A stretch of 64,000 nt of DNA from positions 310,001-374,000 of the forward strand of contig OY764903.1 of the NCBI GenBank assembly GCA_963668605.1. The letters are read 5' to 3'. Shown here one piece after another: positions 7,448 to 14,907 of the stretch. The position numbers and the translations under genes were made by a program. The stretch comes from G963668605 sp963668605. GTDB taxonomy: Bacteria > Acidobacteriota > Terriglobia > Bryobacterales > Bryobacteraceae. Below the pieces are notes generated by a model that searched no databases, was not told where the DNA came from, and saw only the letters and a list, made by a program, of their open reading frames with translations. Each line of letters opens with the position of its first letter. Position 1 is the first letter of the stretch.

Positions 7448-9559
7448 TCACTGGGGATTGGCGCTCACGGGATCCACATAGACAATCTCAGCGCTGTAAC
7501 GCTCGCGCAGGTTCACCTGAACACCAGCGGTCGAGAGCTGGCTACCGCTGGCCTGGTAAGTCTGCCCTGTGTTCTGAAAGCGAACAGTGTACATCCGGTT
7601 GGCTTTCAGACCACGCACTCTGAGTGTGCGGCTGGCGGCTGCGGCTCCGGCGCGGTAGACGAAAACCACGGCGGAATCGGAAGCCGCGTGGTAGCTCTCG
7701 ATGGCATCGATACGTCCTTCGGCCGGACGCACCGTGAGGTGGAACACCTTTCCATCGCGGATCTTCTCACGCAAAGTCTTGTAAATGCGGATTTCGGATG
7801 CCGCAAAGTCCAGGTCCAGGCGGCTCATGCTTGCCAGGCGGTTCATGAAAATCCACGGACCGCCGAACATGTAGCTTCGCGTCGTGTAAGTGTCCAGGGA
7901 TGTATCTTCCATGTACCGGTCTGTATAGCGCGGGGGGAACGGATACGTCGCGCCGAACATGGCCTGCCTGGTAGTCATCACATCCGCATTATCGGCCGTG
8001 ATGGAGGTGGCATAGCGGCGCGCCATGCTGAAGGTCATCATGTTCCCTCCGTCCTCGCAATTCTCCCAAGTGACGCCGGGCCTCTGGCGCAGGGCTTCGT
8101 CCAATACATAGTTGAGGCCATCCACGGAATTCGAGTAGTTGCTGTCGAACGGATCGTGCGTATGGGTGGTCTTTGTGCATTGTTTGACCATGTTCTCGCC
8201 ATCCTGCAGCATCCAATCGACGTTATATTCGTCAATGATACGCACCGCTTCTCGTGCCAGCCATTCGCGCACCGGCCGGTGTGAGGCACAGAGGGAAACT
8301 CCGATTCCCAGATAGTTGTTATCCACAGACGAAGACCAATCCGGATTCTGGCGCAGTACCGGAGCGGTTGGGGATGCTTCGAGCAACGCGAAATGGAGGC
8401 CGAACTTCATTCCGAGCGAGTGTACGAAGTTGGAAAAAGACCGTAAGCCTGACGGGAATTTCTTCGGGTCGGCCTCCCAGTCTCCGAGTTGGCGGGCCCA
8501 GCCCAGATCGATTATGAACAGTTCGATGCCGAGCGACGCCGCGATTTGGGCATTGCGGCGCAGCAGTGCCTCATCAACCGCCTCGCCGTATCCCCACGAG
8601 TCCCAGGCTATATAAGGAAACCGGGACTCCGGCGCGGGCATGGCGATGGCGGCTTCCACGAAACGCTGCGTGCGGTACCCAGCTTCGTCCCAATCTCCGC
8701 GGAAGGCGCCGATGAAAACCGGAGGGACTGCAAATTCCTCTTCCGGGTCGAGCGGCCGGTTCAAACTCTCAATCACCGACGAGAGCCGAAGCAGTCCCTC
8801 GTCAGGAGCGTGTTGCACGGTTGTCCAGGCCCGTCCATCGAACTCCCAACCCGCGAATAGACCGCGGTTGTTCTGATCGCGCAGCGCCAGCCAGGAACAC
8901 TGCGTGCGGTAAGCGCCGGAATCGATGACCACCAGATTGTCGCGGCTGAGCGTCTCGGCAATAGGCTCGAAATTAGCCACGGCGCCTCCGCCCGCAAACT
9001 GATTGACACGGAAGCTCTGATAGGTCTGGCCAGCATCGGCGAGGAGCAGGGGAAGCATGTCGGCGTTGGCGACCATCACAGGGACCGCTTGCTTGTTTTG
9101 GAAAGCAATGCTACTGCGCAGCACGGGCTGGTTCGCGTACATCTCCAACTCGACCCGGATGCGGCCCAAGCCTTCGGCGTCCTCCAGCACGATGATTTGG
9201 CGGTAACCCGCTCTAGGAATTTCTTGCGTCGACTGGGAGATGAGAGTGAAGACCGTGTTCGCGTCGAAGTAAGAGCTACCGACCTGAAGTTGAATGGGAG
9301 AGACCTGGGCGTTTTCAGGGGCTGTCCAGGAATCCCCGTTTCCCAAGAGCTTGAACCGGCGGAACAGAAAATAGCCCTCGGGGGTGAGTTGAAATACCGC
9401 TTCTACCTGGCCGTTACTCAGCGTCCAAAGGTGTTGTCCAGCATCGTGAACGAAGGAAAACTCCGCAGCGGCGGCCGGTGCAAAAAACAACAAAAGAGCA
9501 GTGGCGAGAAAGCGCCACCAGCCATTTCTCCGCGTGGGCACATTCCAAGTATCCGCCAT
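7448..9559 (-). CDS. Secreted GH36-like alpha-galactosidase
   Basis: 703 residues with an N-terminal signal segment (about residues 15-34). An N-terminal beta-sandwich region precedes a clan GH-D type barrel: IELFIIDLGW, then LGDWEADPKKFPSGL and HSLGMKFGLHF match the family signature of GH36 enzymes. The likely nucleophile Asp lies in DWMLQDGEN and the likely acid/base region is TWENCEDGGNMMTF, equivalent to the ESCSSGG motif of well-known alpha-galactosidases. A small C-terminal beta domain follows. Expected role: removal of terminal alpha-galactosyl or related residues from plant oligosaccharides outside the cytoplasm. It starts 6 bp after the stop of the kelch/Soli_cterm gene and lacks a strong ribosome site of its own, so coupled translation is likely. 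Another clan GH-D specificity is possible. Confidence 0.78.
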   Translation of the reverse strand: MADTWNVPTRRNGWWRFLATALLLFFAPAAAAEFSFVHDAGQHLWTLSNGQVEAVFQLTPEGYFLFRRFKLLGNGDSWTAPENAQVSPIQLQVGSSYFDANTVFTLISQSTQEIPRAGYRQIIVLEDAEGLGRIRVELEMYANQPVLRSSIAFQNKQAVPVMVANADMLPLLLADAGQTYQSFRVNQFAGGGAVANFEPIAETLSRDNLVVIDSGAYRTQCSWLALRDQNNRGLFAGWEFDGRAWTTVQHAPDEGLLRLSSVIESLNRPLDPEEEFAVPPVFIGAFRGDWDEAGYRTQRFVEAAIAMPAPESRFPYIAWDSWGYGEAVDEALLRRNAQIAASLGIELFIIDLGWARQLGDWEADPKKFPSGLRSFSNFVHSLGMKFGLHFALLEASPTAPVLRQNPDWSSSVDNNYLGIGVSLCASHRPVREWLAREAVRIIDEYNVDWMLQDGENMVKQCTKTTHTHDPFDSNYSNSVDGLNYVLDEALRQRPGVTWENCEDGGNMMTFSMARRYATSITADNADVMTTRQAMFGATYPFPPRYTDRYMEDTSLDTYTTRSYMFGGPWIFMNRLASMSRLDLDFAASEIRIYKTLREKIRDGKVFHLTVRPAEGRIDAIESYHAASDSAVVFVYRAGAAAASRTLRVRGLKANRMYTVRFQNTGQTYQASGSQLSTAGVQVNLRERYSAEIVYVDPVSANPQ

Positions 9560-9565
9560 GGCCGA

Positions 9566-11221
9566 TCAATCCAGGATGGCCATGGTCACTTGATTGCTCG
9601 CCGGCACATCCGGGGGACCCACCCGAACGGTGACCGGGACGGCCATGCCCGTTTGGGTGGCCGCGGGAATTCGCACGTTCACCTGGTAGACGCCTGCGAG
9701 ACCCTGTGCAAGACCAGAAAAGAGGACTTCCGCCAGCGCGCCTCCGATGGTCACATCCGGACGGCTCAGCGTGGTGGAACCCACAGCGGTGACGGGCCCC
9801 AAGCCGGTGCAATAGATTTCGACGACATCTCCCTTGTGGGCCTGGCTAAATCCAGAAGCTTTCCGGCTGCCCGCCACTTGCCCGGTTCCCGCAATGAGGA
9901 TTACGCCCTGCCCGTTCCCCGATTCTCCCAGGGTGAAAATTCCTGGCGAATACAGGGCGAGTTTGGGAAGAGAAACTTTGACGCTCTCAAGGCCGGCGTT
10001 GGTGACGCTCAACGCGACAGGCCCAAGCGGGAAATCCTGAGGGATATGGAAGTTGATTTGGTTGGGGCTCACGTACATTAGAGGGACACTGCTCCCATTC
10101 AAAGTTACGGTGACAGCGTTCATTTGGCTCGGTAACTGATAGCGCAGCGACCACTGTTGGCCTTGAGATAGCTGTTCACCGAACAACGATACCAAGCTGC
10201 CCGGTGAGATGCCTGCGTCCAGGCTCGCCGCGTTGAGAATGCCACCGTCCGCGATGACTGGTGGTGTCGCCAAAGGCAGATAGAATGCCTCATGCGCATT
10301 GGAGAAGGCCGCACCCCCGCGCATTCCGCCGGCCAGGAATACGCGGCCCTCCATCGTCACGCCGTGAAGACTATGGCGCGGAGTGGGCATGGGAGCCAGC
10401 GACCGCCAAACGTCCGTCGAAGGGTTGTATTCCTCGTTCTGTGCGCAAGCGGTTCCGGCAGTTGCACACGGTCCATCGCCGCCGAAGACCTGGATCCTGC
10501 CGTTGCTCTTTCCGCTGGCCAGCCGGTACCGGGCCGTAGCGATGGGAGCGCGCGCGCGCCATGAGCGAGTGGAAGGATTGTACTCTTCCGTTGTATTCAG
10601 GGCATCGCCGGCGCGCCCTGCAATGGCGTAGATCAGGCCTTTGATCGCTTTGGCGGTGAGATGGCTGCGTGCCGTGGGCATGTTGGGAAGCTTGGTCCAG
10701 CGCCGGTTGTTGGTGTCGAAAACTTCAAATGCGTTCAGGCTGTTCCCGCCCGCGTCCAAACCTCCCGCCACGTATACTTTGGTCCCCACCACAGATATGC
10801 CGCTGGCCACTCGCGGCGTGGGCATCTTCGCCACAATTTGCCACTGATTCTCGATGGAATCATACATGTAGGTATTGCCGTCAATAGAGGGCTGGCCGCC
10901 GCGCATTGCTCCCAATACATAGAGTTTTCCGGCTGACGCCGCTACGTTGCAGTCCGACGCGCCGCCTTCTATCGGCAAGGGCGCTCCGCTTCTCCACTCA
11001 TCCACGGCCGGGTCGTAGATGAATAACGAGTTTACGGCGCCTTTGGCAGTCATGCCGCAGACGGCGTACAGCCTCGTTCCGAATACGCTGGCGGCCGAGA
11101 CGCCCGCCGCTTCTATCGGTAGGTTGGCGCGCCTTTCCCACACGCCTTGACCCTGAGCCATCGCTGCCGAAGCGAGCACGACCACTGCCGAGGGCCAACA
11201 AACAAGCTGCAAAACGGGCAC
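9566..11221 (-). CDS. Secreted kelch-repeat protein with Soli_cterm (TIGR03437-like) domain
   Basis: 551 residues. A signal peptide (to about residue 23, ending SAAMAQG) leads into about six kelch repeats (W-x(n)-LP...GG patterns, residues 30-310) that should fold as a beta-propeller. The C-terminal 220 residues contain ILNAASLDAGISPGSLVSLF, PLMYVSPNQINFHIP, YSPGIF, GDVVEIYCTGLGPV and LAGVYQVNVRIP, all hallmark blocks of the Solibacter C-terminal domain. This is the best taxonomic marker in the window. The start is uncertain: GTG at 11221 lies directly against a GGAGGAGG sequence, and TTG at 11212 has better spacing. Function unknown; the pairing with a GH36 enzyme hints at glycan binding. 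Confidence 0.85.
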   Translation of the reverse strand: MPVLQLVCWPSAVVVLASAAMAQGQGVWERRANLPIEAAGVSAASVFGTRLYAVCGMTAKGAVNSLFIYDPAVDEWRSGAPLPIEGGASDCNVAASAGKLYVLGAMRGGQPSIDGNTYMYDSIENQWQIVAKMPTPRVASGISVVGTKVYVAGGLDAGGNSLNAFEVFDTNNRRWTKLPNMPTARSHLTAKAIKGLIYAIAGRAGDALNTTEEYNPSTRSWRARAPIATARYRLASGKSNGRIQVFGGDGPCATAGTACAQNEEYNPSTDVWRSLAPMPTPRHSLHGVTMEGRVFLAGGMRGGAAFSNAHEAFYLPLATPPVIADGGILNAASLDAGISPGSLVSLFGEQLSQGQQWSLRYQLPSQMNAVTVTLNGSSVPLMYVSPNQINFHIPQDFPLGPVALSVTNAGLESVKVSLPKLALYSPGIFTLGESGNGQGVILIAGTGQVAGSRKASGFSQAHKGDVVEIYCTGLGPVTAVGSTTLSRPDVTIGGALAEVLFSGLAQGLAGVYQVNVRIPAATQTGMAVPVTVRVGPPDVPASNQVTMAILD

Positions 11222-11313
11222 ACCTCCTCCCGAATCAGACAGATAATTGTAAATCGAACCCCCCGGCCTGCGCCATACGGTGAGCGCTGTATTTCACAGT
11301 GCCTTGAATATAC

Positions 11314-12927
11314 TTGAAGCACCGTATTGAACCAGCTTCCGTAGATTCTTACACTGTCACCTTAGTGTTAGAAAAGCGACATTTCTCGATCTGCGCAGCT
11401 ATATGCCTGCTGACTGCGTGTATTCTCAGAATCCCCCTTCGACCCGCCCACTTGTTCTCCGAGGACTGCATCAATTTTGCCGATGCAGTTCATCGCTTTG
11501 ATCCGCAGATGTGGCACCCTCAGCCGCCGGGTTATCCGCTGTTCGTCATGCAGTCGAAACTCATCCATATGTTTGTGCCCTCTGTCGAGGATACATTTCT
11601 GGTGGGAGTAATCATCGCGACGGCCATCGCACTCCTGGTGGCAGTGTACCTGGGGCGTGACATGTTCGGCTCATGGATCGCCGGCGCTATCGGAGCCGCA
11701 CTCCTGCTGGTGAATCCCGCCTTCATGTATTCGGGACTCACCTCCACCATCCGGACCTATGTCGCAGTTGTGCCTCTGGTGTGCGCTTACTTTTGCTGGC
11801 AACTATGGCGTGGCAGGAGCGCGTACTGGTGGGCGGCAGCGCTCGCATTGGGCGTCGGGTCTGGTTACCGTCCGCAGATGCTGGTCCTATTGTTTCCCTT
11901 GTGGGCCTTGTGTGCGTGGCGTGGGAAACGAAGCGTTCGAGAGTTCCTCGCCGGGTTGGCTGTGGTGGCCTTATCCTCTGGCGTCTGGATCTACATCCTT
12001 CTTTCCCGCTTTCAAAACTTGGAGAAATTCTCGGACACTATCACTTTGTACCTGACAAACCAGTCGAGAAATTCCTCCCCGTTTTTCAGCGCCCCGGTTG
12101 ATGGCTGGCTTCGCATGCTCGGATTCCTCATAGCCTGGAACGGCATGGCGATCGCCGGCTGGATCCTCTTCCGTTTTTTTGCGAAACCTCGGGCAGAGCG
12201 GGGAACTGCATGGTTCCTGGCGCTCTGGATCGTGCCGCCTCTCGTGTTTCACGCGACCATTCACTTGGCCGCTGCAGATCAGGCGCTGATCACGATCACG
12301 GCCTTTTGCGTGTTGGGCGGCGGAGTACTCGCTGCGCTTCTTCAGAGAAGCCGCTCCTTGGGCATCGCCGCGGTTGGGTTCGCTGTCACGCTTAATCTGA
12401 TGGCATTCTGGCATCCAATATCTCTCTATCCCTTCGTCGAGCGCGTTGGAATCGAAGGCAATTTGCTTTACATGCGTAAGCAGATCACCGACGGGCTCTG
12501 GGAGATGTCGTGGCCCTGTTTCCGCTATGTGAATGTGGAGAGCGAGCAGGCCTTCGAAACCTTTCAGAAGACGCTGGCCGAGTCTCCCGGGAAGAGCTTT
12601 GTAATCTGGAACCGGTCCCCGGTAACCTGGCGCAAACTTGCCTACTACTTCCCCGAACAAACTTATTGCCTACTGCACGACCAGTTGCACACGGACATTT
12701 ACACCGTGACTGCGGCGTGCTGGCAGGGGGCCAACTTCCTGAGCCGCTACGACGGGGCGCCCGTGCGGATACCGTTGGCAGGAGCGAGCCGCGTCATATG
12801 GGTTCTGGGAGAAGACTCCCCGGCCAAGGCCGCCCTAGGCCCCCGGCTTCAGAGCGCGGGCCCCGGCGGAATCTACTGGACGCCGGCGGAACCCATGGCG
12901 GTGCCAGGGTACCAGCTTGTGAACTGA
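11314..12927 (+). CDS. GT-C type membrane glycosyltransferase-like protein
   Basis: 537 residues with roughly nine to ten hydrophobic segments over residues 20-370, and a C-terminal soluble part. The first loop has EDCINFADAVHRFDPQMWHPQPPGYPL; the acidic residue after the first membrane segment and the HPQPPGYP motif are typical of ArnT/PMT-like glycosyltransferases that use lipid-linked sugars. The start is unclear: TTG at 11314 opens the frame, and GTG at 11365 is an alternative; neither has a good ribosome site. Divergent from the kelch gene. It could add sugars to lipids or exported proteins; donor and acceptor are unknown. Confidence 0.65.
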   Translation: MKHRIEPASVDSYTVTLVLEKRHFSICAAICLLTACILRIPLRPAHLFSEDCINFADAVHRFDPQMWHPQPPGYPLFVMQSKLIHMFVPSVEDTFLVGVIIATAIALLVAVYLGRDMFGSWIAGAIGAALLLVNPAFMYSGLTSTIRTYVAVVPLVCAYFCWQLWRGRSAYWWAAALALGVGSGYRPQMLVLLFPLWALCAWRGKRSVREFLAGLAVVALSSGVWIYILLSRFQNLEKFSDTITLYLTNQSRNSSPFFSAPVDGWLRMLGFLIAWNGMAIAGWILFRFFAKPRAERGTAWFLALWIVPPLVFHATIHLAAADQALITITAFCVLGGGVLAALLQRSRSLGIAAVGFAVTLNLMAFWHPISLYPFVERVGIEGNLLYMRKQITDGLWEMSWPCFRYVNVESEQAFETFQKTLAESPGKSFVIWNRSPVTWRKLAYYFPEQTYCLLHDQLHTDIYTVTAACWQGANFLSRYDGAPVRIPLAGASRVIWVLGEDSPAKAALGPRLQSAGPGGIYWTPAEPMAVPGYQLVN

Positions 12928-13036
12928 CAGGCATCTCGCCCTTGCCTGCTTGTCCACTGCGTCCCTGCCCGACCACCTCTACGACGCGAGCGTGCCGCTG
13001 ATGCCATGCTTAACCCGAGGCTCCACTGAATTGGCT

Positions 13037-13063
13037 AACCGCTCGTCATCAGGCTGAGCGGTT
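13037..13063. repeat. Inverted repeat downstream of the GT-C gene
   Basis: AACCGCTC and GAGCGGTT form a perfect 8-bp stem around 11 bases, about 110 bp after the stop at 12927. The 13-mer GGCTGAGCGGTTC recurs at 13841-13853 on the far side of the PEP-CTERM gene. Could be a terminator or a short mobile repeat. Confidence 0.4.
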
Positions 13064-13068
13064 CACCA

Positions 13069-13083
13069 TGGCAGTCGGCCTGC
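13069..13083 (+). promoter_or_regulatory. Weak candidate sigma-54 promoter upstream of the PEP-CTERM gene
   Basis: TGGCAG (13069-13074) and CTGC (13080-13083) have the 12-base GG-to-GC spacing of -24/-12 elements, with one mismatch in each block. PEP-CTERM genes in other phyla can be sigma-54 dependent. A chance match is quite possible. Confidence 0.25.
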
Positions 13084-13125
13084 CGGTAAGCGCTTGCTAC
13101 CAGATGAGCTTAATCGCCAACAGGA

Positions 13126-13157
13126 TATATCACGGGTGATTGGATCTTCGTGATATA
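13126..13157. promoter_or_regulatory. Palindrome close to the PEP-CTERM start
   Basis: TATATCAC (13126-13133) and GTGATATA (13150-13157) are a perfect 8-bp inverted repeat with a 16-base spacer, ending 30 bp before the start codon. The right arm runs into TATACT, a -10-like hexamer. Possible operator or promoter-proximal site. Confidence 0.4.
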
Positions 13158-13187
13158 CTCAAAAACTAAAATAAGGGGGAGTACTGT

Positions 13188-13772
13188 ATGCGTTTGTCTC
13201 ATTTCTCAGGGTTGGGCGCCATCCTCGTGCTGACCGCAACGGCTGCGTGGGGCGGAATCATCACTTCAGGGACTGTTACGCTCGATGGGACCGAGGCTCT
13301 CACGGGTTCGCTCCGGCTGTTCAGAGACGGAGTGCCCAGCACAATTGCAGCACCCAAGAGTTTCCCCGGCACACTCAGTTGTGGAGGCACCTGCTTTTAC
13401 GAGACCATCAGCGTCAACCCAGCTCCGTTCGAACCTCTTCGGATCACTTACGCATGGATCAGCGGCGCCGATGCGAATATCTTTCTGGCGGCCTATTTAA
13501 ACAGCTTTACTGCTGCTGCTCTCTCAAGCAATTACCTTGGTGATCCCGGGTTAAGCGTGATGGGAATTGGTCCGGGCCCCCAATCTTTCGAAGTGCTTGT
13601 TCCCAGCGGCGACTCGCTGGTGCTCGCCTTTGGCACCGTCAGTAGCACAAGCCTTGGGACGGTCTCTTATTCTGTGGAGAATATCGGGAATGTCCCTGAA
13701 CCGGCTACATTCGGGTTGATAGGAGCTGGTTTGGGTCTGTTCGCGTTGCGCCGCCGGTCGAAACAGCGTTGA
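13188..13772 (+). CDS. PEP-CTERM sorting domain protein
   Basis: 194 residues, ATG with AGGGGGAG upstream. A signal peptide (residues 1-22, ending TAAWG) precedes a beta-rich body with few charged residues and a Cys pair (CGGTC). The C-terminus is the classical tripartite sorting signal: VPEPATF, a hydrophobic stretch (GLIGAGLGLFAL) and RRRSKQR. Such proteins are cut by an exosortase and sent to the surface or exopolysaccharide; no exosortase gene is in this window. Flanked by short repeats on both sides. The body is not recognised. Confidence 0.85.
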   Translation: MRLSHFSGLGAILVLTATAAWGGIITSGTVTLDGTEALTGSLRLFRDGVPSTIAAPKSFPGTLSCGGTCFYETISVNPAPFEPLRITYAWISGADANIFLAAYLNSFTAAALSSNYLGDPGLSVMGIGPGPQSFEVLVPSGDSLVLAFGTVSSTSLGTVSYSVENIGNVPEPATFGLIGAGLGLFALRRRSKQR

Positions 13773-14041
13773 ACGAGTCGTGGGTCTTGCATTTAGATCC
13801 TCCGCAGCCTATGTCTTTGTTAATGTAGCGAACGGCTGAGCGGTTCGCCGGATTGGTTTTGGCCACGTACGACGACTGCCGATGGTCGAGCTAGCACCAG
13901 TGGGGCCGAGATAGCCCGCCGGTTGCAGCCGTTCCCCCCTGTCACGCCCGCTTGCCGGACACGACTCACTGCTGTCGAAAGTAAATTTGGCTGGAGCCGC
14001 GAGGAGGGTTAGGAGAACAGACTGGACGTACTCTCCTGATT

Positions 14042-14821
14042 ATGGCGACACACCCACAGAAAACTGGAGCAACAGGCGGCGAAAACGAAGCGCGTATTAC
14101 GCGTCCTCGCCGAGGCATCTATCTGAGCGCCCTCGTTGTCGCGGGCTTTCTGGGGTTTGCCGCAGGCGGATTGTACTTTTCGAACCATCCCACGCTGGCG
14201 GCGACCCTGCGAACTTTCCACGCTTATTATTACAATTCCGCCGCGACCACTTGGAAGAACACTTTCTGGCTCGGAGTACCCGCCCAGAAGACGCCACAAG
14301 ATCTGTGGATCTACCAGGAGATCATAAAGGAGACGGCCCCCGACGTCCTCATCGAAACGGGTACCGCCGAAGGCGGAAGCGCGTATTATTTCGCGACGAT
14401 ATTCGATCTGCTCGGCCGTGGCCGCGTTATCAGCGTCGACATTGAGACGTCCGGTAAGCGACCGAACCATCAGCGCATTACGTATCTATCTGGTTCGTCC
14501 ACAGCGCCGGATCTCGTCAGCAGGGTGAGGAGTTTGATCGCACCGGGGGAACGGGTAATGGTTTCGCTGGATTCCGATCACCGGAAGGCGCATGTGCTCG
14601 AGGAACTGAAAACCTATAGCGACCTGGTTACGCCGGGATGCTACCTTGTCGTCGAGGACACGAACGTGAATGGACATCCCGTCTACCCGGATTTTGGCCC
14701 GGGACCGATGGAAGCGTTGCAGGAATTCGTGAACCATGATGACCGGTATGCAATCGACCACACCAGGGAGAAACTCGGACTGACTTTTTCTCCGGACGGG
14801 TGGCTGCGCCGGGTCCGCTGA
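14042..14821 (+). CDS. CmcI-like (cephalosporin hydroxylase family) SAM-dependent methyltransferase
   Basis: 259 residues. A single membrane segment at about 27-48 is followed by a domain containing QDLWIYQEII, VLIETGTAEGGSAYYFA (SAM-binding loop), GRVISVDIE and VMVSLDSDH, then PGCYLVVEDTN and GPMEALQEF. This order fits the CmcI/rhamnosyl O-methyltransferase family (PF04989). Many members methylate sugars or cell-surface glycans. The N-terminal anchor is unusual and suggests a membrane-bound or exported enzyme. No good ribosome site is visible near the ATG; the nearest AGGAG is about 27 bp upstream. Confidence 0.75.
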   Translation: MATHPQKTGATGGENEARITRPRRGIYLSALVVAGFLGFAAGGLYFSNHPTLAATLRTFHAYYYNSAATTWKNTFWLGVPAQKTPQDLWIYQEIIKETAPDVLIETGTAEGGSAYYFATIFDLLGRGRVISVDIETSGKRPNHQRITYLSGSSTAPDLVSRVRSLIAPGERVMVSLDSDHRKAHVLEELKTYSDLVTPGCYLVVEDTNVNGHPVYPDFGPGPMEALQEFVNHDDRYAIDHTREKLGLTFSPDGWLRRVR

Positions 14822-14907
14822 GACGGCGGTCGAGCCGCTTGCCCGGCAAGAGTTGTACCAGGCGAAGTAAAGGCAGAGCATCGCCCAGTGGTTCTCAAGC
14901 TTCTTGC

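Noticed and set aside
13837..13857. Second imperfect hairpin after the PEP-CTERM gene as a terminator
   Set aside because: Only about five base pairs hold and no T-run follows; mentioned as the partner of the 13-mer repeat.
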